The notes beneath the pieces were generated by a model, which worked only from the letters and a program-made list of their open reading frames with translations, did no database searches and had not been told where the DNA came from. This document shows, in pieces, positions 53,105-62,358 of a DNA stretch of 64,000 nucleotides. A program made the position numbers and the translations under genes. This DNA comes from Bacteroidaceae bacterium. Lineage in GTDB: Bacteria; Bacteroidota; Bacteroidia; Bacteroidales; Bacteroidaceae. Numbering within the stretch: position 1 is the stretch's first letter; every line of letters begins with the position of its first letter. The stretch is taken from NCBI GenBank assembly GCA_902362595.1, contig CABIXF010000013.1:25603-89602 (forward strand). Direction: 5' to 3'.

Positions 53105-53701
53105 ATGGAAAGATCTGTTTCGCTTTCAGACCAAGAACTTTTGGCTGCTTATCGTGCTGGGTCCACGGAGGCTGGAGAGCTTTTCTTCCAAAGATATTCG
53201 GTATTGGTAGAAAGATATATCAGGGCGCATGTCAGAGACGTGGAAGATGTATATAATTTACGTCAGGAGGTATTGCTGAGGGTACTTAATGGAGTAAGAA
53301 CGACTTATCGGGAGACCGGTCGTTTGTTGCCGTGGGTAATGACCATTACGGTCAATGTAGTAAATGATTATTATCGTCAGCATGCAAAAGAGGCTGAAAT
53401 AATATTGGAAGAGTTGCCTCCATCCCTGATGCTGTCGGAGGATTTTTCGGACGATTGGGATTATTGGAGACGGTATGAGCATGCTTATAGGATACTCGAA
53501 CAGGTTTACAAAGATTTGCCATTAGAAGACAGAACCTTGATTTACTCTCTTTTTTATGAAAATCAAAGCTTTCGTCAGGTGGCTCTCAGCCGAGGAGTCA
53601 GTAAGTCATCTTGTTTTAAATATCTTCAACGGCTTTTGTTCAGACTTCGGAAAATGATGATTGCATCAGGAGTGGATAGAAGTTTTTTGGAAGAACGATG
53701 A
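53105..53701 (+). CDS. Orphan ECF-type sigma factor
   Basis: 198 aa. Region 2 at about 10-85 (LSDQELLAAYRAGSTEAGELFFQRYSVLVERYI; NLRQEVLLRVLNGVRTTYRET) and region 4 at about 130-185 (LPLEDRTLIYSLFYENQSFRQVALSRGVSKSSCFKYLQRL). No FecR, zinc anti-sigma or TonB gene is adjacent; neighbours are lepA and threonine dehydratase. Its regulon and control are unknown. Confidence 0.8.
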   Translation: MERSVSLSDQELLAAYRAGSTEAGELFFQRYSVLVERYIRAHVRDVEDVYNLRQEVLLRVLNGVRTTYRETGRLLPWVMTITVNVVNDYYRQHAKEAEIILEELPPSLMLSEDFSDDWDYWRRYEHAYRILEQVYKDLPLEDRTLIYSLFYENQSFRQVALSRGVSKSSCFKYLQRLLFRLRKMMIASGVDRSFLEER

Positions 53702-53789
53702 GGAGAAAAGGTATCGGAAATATAATTCCTTCCGGATACTTTTTCTTCTTATTTTATTGTTATTATCTTTTAAGCTCCAATGTTTTTTG

Positions 53790-53797
53790 TACATTTG
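53790..53797 (+). promoter_or_regulatory. -7 promoter box for threonine dehydratase
   Basis: TACATTTG matches TAnnTTTG, 29 nt before the ATG at 53827. Confidence 0.6.
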
Positions 53798-53826
53798 CGC
53801 ACGAAAAAATATAGAATAATATCTTT

Positions 53827-55023
53827 ATGCTAACATTGGACTGTATTTACCGGGCATCTTTTGCCCTTAAAAATGTAATTAGAAGGACAGATTTGATATA
53901 TGCCCCTCAGATAAATAGTGAGAGTCAGATTTATTTGAAACCGGAGAATTTACAATATACGGGTTCATTTAAATTGCGTGGAGCTTGCTATAAGATTTCT
54001 CGTCTGACCGATGAAGAGAAGGCCAAGGGAGTAATAGCGTGTTCAGCTGGTAATCATGCGCAGGGAGTGGCGTTGGGTGCGACAAAGCATGGCATTAAAT
54101 CTTTGATATGCCTTCCGGAAGGAGCCCCGATTTCGAAGGTGGAAGCGACCAAGCGCTATGGTGCAGAAGTGTGTCTGGTGCCGGGAGTGTATGATGATGC
54201 CTATCAGAAAGCGTTGCAGTTGAAAGAGGAAAAAGGATATACTTTCATTCACCCGTTTGACGATGAATATGTCATTGCCGGACAAGGAACTATTGGATTG
54301 GAATTGTTGAACCAACTTCCGGATGTGGAGGTGGTAATTGTGCCTGTGGGTGGTGGCGGCTTGATATCAGGGGTAGCCTATGCCTTGAAGTCGTTGAAGC
54401 CTGACGTAAAAGTATATGGTGTCCAGGCGCAAGGAGCTCCCAGTATGCTGCGTTCTATCGAACATGCCAAACGTGAATGCCTTCCATCCGTTTCTACTGT
54501 AGCCGATGGCATTGCAGTAAAAGAGCCGGGGGAGCATACATTTGAATTGTGCAGTAAATATGTAGATGGTATTGTTACTGTGACGGAAGATGAAATCTGT
54601 GCAGCCATACTGGCATTGATGGAACAGCAGAAACTGATTGCAGAAGGAGCGGGAGCGGTTTCTGTAGCAGCTGCGATGTTCAATAAGGTACCAGTGGCTG
54701 GAAAGAAAACGATTTGTGTCGTTTCGGGTGGAAACATCGACCTGACGATTTTGAGCCGTGTAATCGGACGTGGTCTGGACATGTCCGGACGCTCTTATAC
54801 GGTGACACTGGATTTGCACGACAGACCAGGGGAATTGATGGGAGTGGCAGCCATTATAGCTCGCTTGGGAGGAAACATCATTTCGGTTTTGCATGAGCGA
54901 AACAACAACAACAGCAATGTAACAGCATGTTTTCTGCGCTTGGTGATGGAAACCCGTAATGCGGAGCATATCATGCAAATCCATAACGCCTTGCTGGAAG
55001 CGGGGTACTCGATAGTGGACTGA
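53827..55023 (+). CDS. ilvA: Threonine ammonia-lyase (medium form)
   Basis: 398-aa PLP enzyme that deaminates threonine to 2-oxobutyrate. The PLP lysine lies in TGSFKLRGA near residue 49; SAGNHAQGVALGA (about 73-85) and the VGGGGLISG phosphate cup (about 176-184) follow. The C-terminal ACT-like domain starts near 325 (YTVTLDLHDRPGELMGVAAI). The medium form has one ACT domain, so allosteric control is plausible. Whether it acts in isoleucine synthesis or catabolism cannot be decided here. Confidence 0.9.
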   Translation: MLTLDCIYRASFALKNVIRRTDLIYAPQINSESQIYLKPENLQYTGSFKLRGACYKISRLTDEEKAKGVIACSAGNHAQGVALGATKHGIKSLICLPEGAPISKVEATKRYGAEVCLVPGVYDDAYQKALQLKEEKGYTFIHPFDDEYVIAGQGTIGLELLNQLPDVEVVIVPVGGGGLISGVAYALKSLKPDVKVYGVQAQGAPSMLRSIEHAKRECLPSVSTVADGIAVKEPGEHTFELCSKYVDGIVTVTEDEICAAILALMEQQKLIAEGAGAVSVAAAMFNKVPVAGKKTICVVSGGNIDLTILSRVIGRGLDMSGRSYTVTLDLHDRPGELMGVAAIIARLGGNIISVLHERNNNNSNVTACFLRLVMETRNAEHIMQIHNALLEAGYSIVD

Positions 55024-55131
55024 AGGGGAACCATACGGGACAGTGAGTTTTAAACTTAGACTGTCCCGATAAATTTAAATTTTTTAAGCAGAAATTCTCC
55101 GTTAACGTTACCAACGAAACAATATTTATCG

Positions 55132-55139
55132 TACATTTG
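55132..55139 (+). promoter_or_regulatory. -7 promoter box for the rseC-rnf operon
   Basis: TACATTTG matches TAnnTTTG, 29 nt before the ATG at 55169. Confidence 0.6.
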
Positions 55140-55168
55140 CCACACATTGTAATGTTCGGTTTGCAAAA

Positions 55169-55594
55169 ATGACTGATAAAATAAAACATCTAGGTATTGT
55201 GGAAAGCATTGACGGTTCTTACCTGAGAGTGAGGATTGTACAGACGTCTGCCTGCTCTTCGTGCAGTATAAAAGGGCACTGTAGTGCGGCTGAGTCTAAA
55301 GAAAAACTGATAGATGTATACAATAAGGACGGCCTTGAGTGTCAGGTTGGCAGTCAGGTCACAATCAGCGGAGCGACATCCCTGGGAATGAAAGCAGTAA
55401 TGTGGGCTTTTGTTTTTCCCTTTGTGGTGTTGCTCGTTTCACTTTTTGGCTCCATGTATTTTACGGGAGGCGATGAAGTGCTTTCTTCGCTGGTAGCCTT
55501 ATGTATGCTTATACCTTATTATCTGATACTTTTCTTTTGCCGGGAAAAATTCAGACGTACTTTTATATTTGTTTTGGAATCAATTAATAATTAA
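55169..55594 (+). CDS. rseC: RseC/SoxR-reducing-system-like membrane protein
   Basis: 141 aa. An N-terminal Cys cluster (TSACSSCSIKGHC, C-x2-C-x5-C near residues 29-38) is followed by two membrane helices (VMWAFVFPFVVLLVSLFG; LVALCMLIPYYLILFF). In other bacteria RseC proteins accompany Rnf/Rsx complexes. It is the first gene of the rnf operon, 17 bp before rnfB. Confidence 0.86.
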   Translation: MTDKIKHLGIVESIDGSYLRVRIVQTSACSSCSIKGHCSAAESKEKLIDVYNKDGLECQVGSQVTISGATSLGMKAVMWAFVFPFVVLLVSLFGSMYFTGGDEVLSSLVALCMLIPYYLILFFCREKFRRTFIFVLESINN

Positions 55595-55611
55595 TAAACT
55601 AACTTTATATT

Positions 55612-56571
55612 ATGAGTTTAATTTTGGTTGCAGTGATTTCACTGGGTGCCATAGGCTTGATTTCAGCTGTTATCTTGTACGTGGCTTCCAAGAAATTTGC
55701 TGTGTATGAAGATCCTCGGATTGGACAGGTTGCCCAAGTGCTTCCTCAGGCCAATTGCGGTGGATGTGGTTTCCCGGGGTGTTCCGGTTTTGCCGCAGCT
55801 TGTGTGAAAGCCGGTTCTCTGGAAGGAAAAATGTGTCCGGTGGGCGGTCAGCCTACAATGGAGAAAGTTGCAAGCATCTTGGGGCTGGAGGCGGTTGCTT
55901 CCGAACCGAAGGTGGCAGTGGTAAGATGTAACGGAACCTGTGCCAACCGTCCGAAACTGACGCAGTATGACGGCGTACGTTCGTGCGTGGTAGCTAATTC
56001 CACTTTTGGAGGTGAAACAGGATGTACGTTCGGATGTCTGGGATGCGGAGATTGTGTGTCAGCTTGCCAGTTTGATGCCATTCACATGAATCCTGAGACA
56101 GGTCTTCCGGAAGTAGATGAGGCCAAGTGTACGGCTTGTGGGGCCTGCAGTAAAGCTTGTCCGCGCAACATCATTGAGATTCGTCCGAAAGGAAAGAACA
56201 ACCGGAGAGTGTACGTGCAGTGTGTCAACAAAGACAAAGGGGCTGTAGCCCGCAAAGCCTGTGCAGCTGCTTGTATCGGTTGCGGCAAGTGTGTGAAGGT
56301 TTGTCCGTTTGAAGCCATTACTTTGGAAAACAACCTGGCCTATATCGATCCGGCAAAATGTAAATCTTGCCGTAAGTGCGAAATGGAATGTCCGCAGCAT
56401 GCAATTGTAGCGGTAAATTTCCCTCCTCGTAAACCGAAAGTGGAGACTCCGGCTGCGGATAAACCTGCCGCAGAGAAGCCTGCAACGAATCCGGTTAAGC
56501 CTGAAGCCGAGAAGAAAGTAAGCCCGGCTGAAACTCCGGTTGAAGAAGCTCCGAAAAGCACAGAAGCTTAA
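55612..56571 (+). CDS. rnfB: Rnf electron transport complex subunit B
   Basis: 319 aa. An N-terminal membrane helix is followed by a 4Fe-4S cluster motif NCGGCGFPGCSGFAAAC near residues 45-61 and several C-x2-C-x2-C-x3-C ferredoxin motifs (CLGCGDCVSAC; CTACGACSKAC; CIGCGKCVKVC; CKSCRKCEMEC). RnfB takes electrons from ferredoxin. The C-terminal 50 residues are a low-complexity Ala/Pro/Lys/Glu tail (PAADKPAAEKPATNP), longer than in many homologues. Confidence 0.95.
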   Translation: MSLILVAVISLGAIGLISAVILYVASKKFAVYEDPRIGQVAQVLPQANCGGCGFPGCSGFAAACVKAGSLEGKMCPVGGQPTMEKVASILGLEAVASEPKVAVVRCNGTCANRPKLTQYDGVRSCVVANSTFGGETGCTFGCLGCGDCVSACQFDAIHMNPETGLPEVDEAKCTACGACSKACPRNIIEIRPKGKNNRRVYVQCVNKDKGAVARKACAAACIGCGKCVKVCPFEAITLENNLAYIDPAKCKSCRKCEMECPQHAIVAVNFPPRKPKVETPAADKPAAEKPATNPVKPEAEKKVSPAETPVEEAPKSTEA

Positions 56572-56604
56572 TCTTATAATTGTATAATACTAAATAACAT
56601 AACA

Positions 56605-57942
56605 GTGAAGACGTTTAGAATTGGTGGAGTTCATCCAGCAGAAAATAAATTGTCAGCCGGGAAAGCCATTGAAACGCTTGCGCTTCCGAAGCAAGCTGTG
56701 TTCCCGTTGTCTCAGCATATTGGTGCGCCTGCCACTGCCATCGTGAAGAAAGGCGATGTAGTGAAAGTGGGAACCAAGATTGCCGAAGCAGGTGGCTTTG
56801 TATCGGCCGCTATCTTCTCTTCCGTTTCCGGTAAAGTAAACAAGATAGACAGTGTGATTGATGCGAGTGGTTATCGTAAACCTGCCATATTCATCGATGT
56901 GGAAGGTGATGAGTGGGAAGAATCGATTGACCGCAGCACGGAGTTGGTCAAGGAATGCAATCTGACTCCGGAAGAAATTGTAGCTAAAATTAAGAATGCC
57001 GGTATCGTGGGTATGGGTGGTGCCTGCTTCCCGACGCATGTGAAACTGACCCCTCCTCCCGGATGCAAGGCTGAATGTGTCATCATCAACGCCGTGGAGT
57101 GTGAACCCTATCTGACTGCCGACCATCGCCTGATGTTGGAGAAGGCCGACGAGATTCTGGTGGGCGTACAAATCTTGATGAAGGCAGCCAAGGTGAACAA
57201 GGCTTATATCGGTATCGAAAACAACAAGCCGGATGCCATTCAGCTGATGACTCAGAAAGCGGCAGCTTATCCGGGTATCGAAGTCGTACCTTTGAAAGTG
57301 AAATATCCGCAAGGAGGTGAAAAACAGCTGATTGATGCCATCATCGGCCGTCAGGTGCCGGCTCCTCCTGCCATCCCTATCAACGTGGGGGCTGTAGTGC
57401 AGAACGTAGGTACGGCGTATGCGGTATATGAAGCCGTTCAGAAGAATAAACCTTTGTTTGAACGTGTGGTGACCGTTACGGGTAAGTCATTGAAGAACCC
57501 GTCTAACTTCCTGACCCGTATGGGAACTCCGATGAGCCAGCTGATAGATGCAGCCGGGGGCCTGCCGGAAGATACCGGAAAAGTAATCGGTGGCGGTCCG
57601 ATGATGGGTAAGGCGTTGGTGAATACCGAAGTGCCTATCTGTAAGGGTAGTTCAGGCGTCCTGATTATGAACGACAAGGAAGCACGCCGTGCAGAACCGC
57701 AGCCGTGTATCCGTTGTGCAAAATGTGTGAGTGCCTGTCCGATGGGCTTGGAACCCTTCCTGCTGGCTACTTGCTCGGCTCACGGCGACTGGGAACGCGT
57801 GGAACACGAAATGATCATGTCGTGCATCGAATGTGGTTCATGTCAGTTTACGTGTCCTTCTCATCGTCCGATGTTGGATTACATCCGTTTAGGTAAAGGT
57901 AAGGTGGGCGGTATCATCCGTGCACGTAATGCAAAAAAATAA
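56605..57942 (+). CDS. rnfC: Rnf electron transport complex subunit C
   Basis: 445 aa. Peripheral NADH/FMN-binding subunit with a glycine-rich nucleotide segment (GIVGMGGACFPTHVKL) and two C-terminal 4Fe-4S motifs (CIRCAKCVSACP and CIECGSCQFTCP). The start is GTG at 56605 (KTFRIGGVHPAENKLSAG), which fits the family; no ATG is better. It lies 33 bp after rnfB. Confidence 0.95.
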   Translation: MKTFRIGGVHPAENKLSAGKAIETLALPKQAVFPLSQHIGAPATAIVKKGDVVKVGTKIAEAGGFVSAAIFSSVSGKVNKIDSVIDASGYRKPAIFIDVEGDEWEESIDRSTELVKECNLTPEEIVAKIKNAGIVGMGGACFPTHVKLTPPPGCKAECVIINAVECEPYLTADHRLMLEKADEILVGVQILMKAAKVNKAYIGIENNKPDAIQLMTQKAAAYPGIEVVPLKVKYPQGGEKQLIDAIIGRQVPAPPAIPINVGAVVQNVGTAYAVYEAVQKNKPLFERVVTVTGKSLKNPSNFLTRMGTPMSQLIDAAGGLPEDTGKVIGGGPMMGKALVNTEVPICKGSSGVLIMNDKEARRAEPQPCIRCAKCVSACPMGLEPFLLATCSAHGDWERVEHEMIMSCIECGSCQFTCPSHRPMLDYIRLGKGKVGGIIRARNAKK

Positions 57943-57954
57943 TTGGAGAATCTT

Positions 57955-58944
57955 ATGGCAAACAAATTAATAGTATCCTTATCGCCGCATGTACATAGTG
58001 GCGACAGTGTACAGAAAAACATGTATGGCGTGCTGATTGCGCTGATACCGGCCTTGCTCGTATCTTTCTACATGTTCGGCTTGGGAGCAGTGGTGGTGAC
58101 ACTGACTTCTGTCATAGCCTGCTTGTTCTTTGAATGGGCTATCACCAAATATATCTTGAAGCGTGAACGTACCACGATTACCGATGGTTCGGCCGCGTTG
58201 ACGGGAGTGTTGCTGGCATTCAACCTGCCTTCCAACCTGCCGTTGTGGATTATCATCATCGGTGCGCTGGTAGCGATCGGTGTGGGAAAAATGACATTTG
58301 GAGGTTTGGGATGTAATCCGTTCAACCCTGCTTTGGTGGGACGTATTTTCCTGTTGATTTCTTTCCCGGTACAGATGACTTCCTGGCCGGTAGTAGGACA
58401 GCTCACCAGCTATACGGATGCGGAAACGGCAGCCACTCCGCTGGCCTTGATGAAGATGGCCGTACATGGCGATGCCAATGCTTTGAGCCAGCTTCCTGAT
58501 ACGATGTCTTTGTTCCTGGGTAACAATCCGGGATGTATCGGTGAGGTGAGTGCCTTGGCCTTGTTGCTGGGACTTATCTATATGTTGTGGAAAAAGATTA
58601 TTTCCTGGCATATTCCGGTTTCCATTCTGGTCACTGTATTTGTATTCTCCGGCTTGATGCATTTGGCAAATCCTACGGTGTATGCTTCTCCGTTTGCTCA
58701 TCTGTTTACCGGAGGTCTGATGCTGGGAGCTATTTTCATGGCAACCGACTATGTCACTTCGCCGATGACCCACAAGGGCATGCTGATTTATGGCGTGGCC
58801 ATCGGTTTCCTGACCGTAGTAATCCGTACTTTCGGTGCTTATCCGGAAGGTATGTCGTTCGCCATTTTCATCATGAATGCATTTACTCCGTTGATTAATA
58901 CCTATTGTAAACCAAAACGCTTCGGGGAGGTAGTGAAGAAATGA
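57955..58944 (+). CDS. rnfD: Rnf electron transport complex subunit D
   Basis: 329 aa with about nine membrane helices. The covalent FMN site matches the TAATPL motif near residue 160 (YTDAETAATPLALMK). It forms part of the membrane core that couples electron flow to Na+ or H+ transport. The ATG at 57955 is preferred to a TTG at 57943. It overlaps rnfG by 4 bp. Confidence 0.94.
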   Translation: MANKLIVSLSPHVHSGDSVQKNMYGVLIALIPALLVSFYMFGLGAVVVTLTSVIACLFFEWAITKYILKRERTTITDGSAALTGVLLAFNLPSNLPLWIIIIGALVAIGVGKMTFGGLGCNPFNPALVGRIFLLISFPVQMTSWPVVGQLTSYTDAETAATPLALMKMAVHGDANALSQLPDTMSLFLGNNPGCIGEVSALALLLGLIYMLWKKIISWHIPVSILVTVFVFSGLMHLANPTVYASPFAHLFTGGLMLGAIFMATDYVTSPMTHKGMLIYGVAIGFLTVVIRTFGAYPEGMSFAIFIMNAFTPLINTYCKPKRFGEVVKK

Positions 58945-59600
58945 AAAAACTAGAATCATCTTTAAAGAATATGGCTCTGGCACTGACCGGATTTTCCGTA
59001 GTGGCCGGAGGTTTGCTGGGCTGGGTGAATGATGTGACCGCAGAACCGATTGCACAGGCTAACGCCAAGACATTGAGCGATGCCATTGCAGTGGTGGTTC
59101 CTGGTTTTGACAACAATCCGGCTGAAGCTCCTGAAACGGTGGAAGTCAATGGAGCTACGTATAAAATCTACAAGGCGACCAAGGGCGGACAACCTATCGG
59201 GGCCGCAGTAGAATCGGCTTCCAATGGATTTGGCGGTACGTTGACCGTACTGGTTGGATTCGATAACGAAGGTAACATCATTGATTATTCTCTTTTGAGC
59301 CATTCTGAAACGCCGGGACTGGGTTCCAAGGCTGCCGACTGGTTCAAGAAAGGTGCCAAAGGCGATATTACCGGAAAGAACCCTGGAAAAGCTCCTTTGA
59401 CTGTCAGCAAAGACGGTGGAGATGTGGATGCCATTACAGCTTCTACCATTACCTCACGTGCGTTTCTGCTGGCTGTGAACAATGCGTATGCAGCCTATAT
59501 GAATCAGCATGTAGATGGAGCCAGTGGTGCTTCTCAGCAGAAAAAGGGTGCCGGGGAATATGAAAAGACAGATACGACGAATGTAGAACCCGTTAAATAA
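58941..59600 (+). CDS. rnfG: Rnf electron transport complex subunit G
   Basis: 219 aa. One N-terminal membrane helix and an extracytoplasmic FMN-binding domain whose covalent Thr lies in DAITASTITSRAF near residues 157-169. It relays electrons within the Rnf complex. The tail after residue 195 is low-complexity (GASGASQQKKGAG). Confidence 0.94.
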   Translation: MKKLESSLKNMALALTGFSVVAGGLLGWVNDVTAEPIAQANAKTLSDAIAVVVPGFDNNPAEAPETVEVNGATYKIYKATKGGQPIGAAVESASNGFGGTLTVLVGFDNEGNIIDYSLLSHSETPGLGSKAADWFKKGAKGDITGKNPGKAPLTVSKDGGDVDAITASTITSRAFLLAVNNAYAAYMNQHVDGASGASQQKKGAGEYEKTDTTNVEPVK

Positions 59601-59614
59601 TAGGAGGACAGGCT

Positions 59615-60199
59615 ATGAATAATTTTAAAGTGTTAATGAATGGGATTGTAAAAGAGAATCCTACGTTTGTACTCCTGCTGGGTATGTGTCCGACTTTGGG
59701 TACGACTTCTTCTGCCATCAACGGTATGGGTATGGGATTGGCCACGATGTTCGTATTGATCTGTTCCAACGTGGTGATTTCTTTAATCAAGAACCTCGTT
59801 CCGGATATGGTACGTATTCCTATCTTCGTGGTAGTCATCGCGTCGTTTGTAACCTTGTTGCAGATGGTGATGCAGGCCTACGTGCCGGCATTATACGCTA
59901 CGTTGGGATTGTTCATTCCGTTGATTGTGGTAAACTGTATCTTGCTGGGACGTGCGGAAGCTTTTGCGGCCAAGAACAACCCGGTTTCTTCCTTCTTTGA
60001 TGGATTGGGTATGGGACTTGGATTTACCATTGCCTTGACGTTGCTGGGTAGTGTGCGTGAGTTTCTGGGTACGGGTAAATTGTTCAACGTGGCAATTATG
60101 CCGGAAGATTACGGAATGCTGATTTTCGTATTGGCTCCTGGTGCCTTTATTGTATTGGGATACCTCATTGCGATTGTAAACCGCTTGAAAAAAGCATAA
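59615..60199 (+). CDS. rnfE: Rnf electron transport complex subunit E
   Basis: 194 aa, six membrane helices of the Rnf/Nqr E-A fold (NPTFVLLLGMCPTLGTTSSAINGMGMGLA). It pairs with RnfA in the membrane core. It lies 14 bp after rnfG and 19 bp before rnfA. Confidence 0.94.
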   Translation: MNNFKVLMNGIVKENPTFVLLLGMCPTLGTTSSAINGMGMGLATMFVLICSNVVISLIKNLVPDMVRIPIFVVVIASFVTLLQMVMQAYVPALYATLGLFIPLIVVNCILLGRAEAFAAKNNPVSSFFDGLGMGLGFTIALTLLGSVREFLGTGKLFNVAIMPEDYGMLIFVLAPGAFIVLGYLIAIVNRLKKA

Positions 60200-60218
60200 C
60201 CCTTAAAAATAGAACGAT

Positions 60219-60821
60219 ATGGAATATATATTGATATTTATTACCGCAATCTTTGTGAACAACATCGTGTTGTCACAGTTCCTGGGTATCTGTCCGTTCC
60301 TGGGAGTTTCCAAGAAAGTTGAAACTGCCATGGGTATGGGAGCGGCGGTAGCTTTCGTGCTGACACTGGCCACTATCGTGACATACGTCATTCAGAAATT
60401 TGTATTGGATGCATTCGGGCTGGGATACTTGCAGACCATTGCGTTTATCCTTGTCATTGCCGCACTGGTGCAGATGGTGGAAATCATCCTGAAAAAGGTG
60501 TCTCCGTCGTTGTATCAGGCACTGGGTGTGTTCCTTCCGTTGATTACTACCAACTGCTGTATTCTGGGTGTGACCATCCTGGTGATTCAGAAAAACTATG
60601 ACTTGCTGACAGGCGTGGTTTATGCATTCTCTACTGCCCTGGGCTTTGCCCTGGCCTTGATTGTATTTGCCGGTATCCGCGAACAGCTGAGTCTGGTCAA
60701 TATCCCGAAAGGCATGCGTGGTATGTCCATCGCATTGGTTACGGCCGGTTTGCTGGCGATGGCCTTTATGGGCTTCTCCGGTGTAGACAAAGGGCTGGCT
60801 GTCTTGTTTGGACTGAACTGA
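60219..60821 (+). CDS. rnfA: Rnf electron transport complex subunit A
   Basis: 200 aa, six membrane helices homologous to RnfE (NNIVLSQFLGICPFLGVSKKVETAMGMG; TTNCCILGVTIL). The conserved Cys residues that hold an intramembrane iron cluster are visible in GICPF and TTNCC. It is the last gene of the operon; a strong terminator follows. Confidence 0.95.
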   Translation: MEYILIFITAIFVNNIVLSQFLGICPFLGVSKKVETAMGMGAAVAFVLTLATIVTYVIQKFVLDAFGLGYLQTIAFILVIAALVQMVEIILKKVSPSLYQALGVFLPLITTNCCILGVTILVIQKNYDLLTGVVYAFSTALGFALALIVFAGIREQLSLVNIPKGMRGMSIALVTAGLLAMAFMGFSGVDKGLAVLFGLN

Positions 60822-60851
60822 TTTCGTAAGTTTCAGAAAATAAAATGTAGA

Positions 60852-60888
60852 AAGTGTTATCCGGGGCATTTCCGGGTAACACTTTTTT
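60852..60888 (+). terminator. Terminator after the rnf operon
   Basis: AAGTGTTATCCGG pairs with CCGGGTAACACTT, followed by a T-run. Confidence 0.88.
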
Positions 60889-60931
60889 AATTTTTTAATG
60901 GCAGGTTGATGGACATTTCAATCCTTTTTCC

Positions 60932-60939
60932 TACTTTTG
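60932..60939 (+). promoter_or_regulatory. -7 promoter box for galE
   Basis: TACTTTTG matches TAnnTTTG, 58 nt before the ATG at 60998. Confidence 0.6.
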
Positions 60940-60997
60940 TAGAGATATCGTAAATGACCTTAATAAAGGAGTTAAATATAAGAAAAACCTTAGTGTT

Positions 60998-62032
60998 ATG
61001 AAAAAAAGAATTCTCGTGACAGGTGGAACCGGATACATTGGTTCTCATACTGTGGTTGAATTGCAGAATAGCGGTTACGATGTAGTAATTGTAGATAACC
61101 TTTCTAACTCACGTGCAGACGTGGTAGATAGCATCGAACAGATTACAGGTGTGCGTCCGGCATTTGAAAAAGTAGACTGTCTGGATCAGGAAGGGCTGGA
61201 TACAGTGTTTACAAAATATCCGGGTATTCAAGGTATTATCCATTTTGCAGCTAGCAAGGCAGTAGGTGAGTCTGTACAGAAACCGTTGCTGTACTATCGC
61301 AATAACTTGGTTTCATTGATTAACCTGTTGGAGCTGATGCCGAAACATGGAGTAAAAGGAATCATCTTCTCTTCTTCTTGTACGGTATACGGTCAGCCGG
61401 ATAAATTGCCTGTAACAGAAGAGGCTCCTATCAAGAAGGCTGAATCTCCATACGGTAATACGAAGCAGATTAACGAAGAAATCATCCGTGATACTGTGGC
61501 TTCCGGTTCTCCGATTCATGCCATCATGTTGCGTTACTTCAACCCGATTGGTGCACATCCTACTGCATTGATTGGTGAACTTCCTAACGGTGTACCGCAG
61601 AACTTGATTCCGTATCTGACACAGACTGCCATGGGAATCCGTGAGAAACTGAGTGTGTTCGGTGACGACTATGATACCCCTGACGGTTCTTGTATCCGTG
61701 ACTATATTTACGTGGTAGACTTGGCTAAAGCACACGTCATTGCCATGGATCGTATCCTGGGCGACAAGCAGAAAGACAAAGTGGAAGTATTCAACATTGG
61801 TACAGGTCGTGGTCTTTCTGTATTGGAACTGATTCACAAGTTTGAAGAAGCTACAGGCGTGAAACTGAATTACCAGATTGCTCCACGTCGTGCAGGTGAT
61901 ATCGTGAAAGTTTGGGCTGATCCTACTTATGCAAATAAAGAGCTGGGATGGAAGGCTGAAACTTCTATCGAAGACACTTTGCGCTCTGCATGGAAGTGGC
62001 AGGAACACCTCCGTGAAAAAGGAATCATGTAA
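60998..62032 (+). CDS. galE: UDP-glucose 4-epimerase
   Basis: 344-aa extended SDR enzyme interconverting UDP-glucose and UDP-galactose. NAD-binding GGTGYIGSH (9-17), SSSCTVYG near 126 and the catalytic Y-x3-K in SPYGNTKQ near 150. The length and the C-terminal RAGDIVKVWADPTYANKELGW segment match GalE. It is a single gene with its own promoter and terminator. Confidence 0.95.
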   Translation: MKKRILVTGGTGYIGSHTVVELQNSGYDVVIVDNLSNSRADVVDSIEQITGVRPAFEKVDCLDQEGLDTVFTKYPGIQGIIHFAASKAVGESVQKPLLYYRNNLVSLINLLELMPKHGVKGIIFSSSCTVYGQPDKLPVTEEAPIKKAESPYGNTKQINEEIIRDTVASGSPIHAIMLRYFNPIGAHPTALIGELPNGVPQNLIPYLTQTAMGIREKLSVFGDDYDTPDGSCIRDYIYVVDLAKAHVIAMDRILGDKQKDKVEVFNIGTGRGLSVLELIHKFEEATGVKLNYQIAPRRAGDIVKVWADPTYANKELGWKAETSIEDTLRSAWKWQEHLREKGIM

Positions 62033-62172
62033 TTGAAATATTAATAAATTAAAAAATACTGAACTAAAGACGTTTTATGAACGTTATATGTGATGTACAG
62101 CTCTTGTGATGGTTGTCTATGTGAATAGCTAATCGTGACGGCTGACTTCCATCTGGAACAAGCAGAGAGTTG

Positions 62173-62258
62173 TATTTTTGCATAGTAGTTTTGTCGTGTT
62201 TTATTTTGTGTTTGTGTTGTGGCTGTTCTCCGACGAGAGTCGGGGAACAGTTTTTTTT
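62173..62258 (+). ncRNA. Candidate short transcript between galE and the riboswitch
   Basis: A TATTTTTG -7 box at 62173-62180 is followed about 70 nt later by a strong intrinsic terminator at 62223-62258, with no open frame between. This could make a small RNA of about 70 nt. Alternatively the terminator simply ends galE read-through and the box is chance. Confidence 0.3.
62223..62258 (+). terminator. Terminator upstream of the fluoride riboswitch
   Basis: CTGTTCTCCGA pairs with TCGGGGAACAG around CGAGAG, followed by eight T. Confidence 0.88.
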
Positions 62259-62277
62259 GTATTTACAGATTTTGTTA

Positions 62278-62285
62278 TACCTTTG
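62278..62285 (+). promoter_or_regulatory. -7 promoter box for the riboswitch-clcF transcript
   Basis: TACCTTTG matches TAnnTTTG. It puts the transcript start about 10-15 nt before the riboswitch aptamer. Confidence 0.6.
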
Positions 62286-62301
62286 CAACCGATTTTCGAA
62301 T

Positions 62302-62358
62302 CGAGGGAATGGGACTTCCCTGTGATAAACCGCTAATGAAGTAGCTGATAGTTCCTGC
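62302..62358 (+). ncRNA. Fluoride (crcB) riboswitch aptamer
   Basis: P1 is GGGA (62305-62308) with UCCC, loop AUGGGACU, ending at 62320. The joining strand has the conserved AAACCGC. P2 is GCUA (62332-62335) with UAGC (62342-62345). The conserved CUGAUAGUUCCUGCC follows. The P1-loop segment GGGACU can pair with AGUUCC (62350-62355), which forms the pseudoknot of this class. A CCTGCCG/CGGCAGG hairpin just downstream overlaps the pseudoknot strand and may be the expression platform. The next gene is a CLC-F-type transporter, as expected for fluoride sensing. Confidence 0.85.

Noticed and set aside
57979..59055. Antisense open frame over rnfD-rnfG
   Set aside because: It is rich in His, Gln and Arg, typical of an antisense frame, and the sense strand holds clear Rnf subunits.
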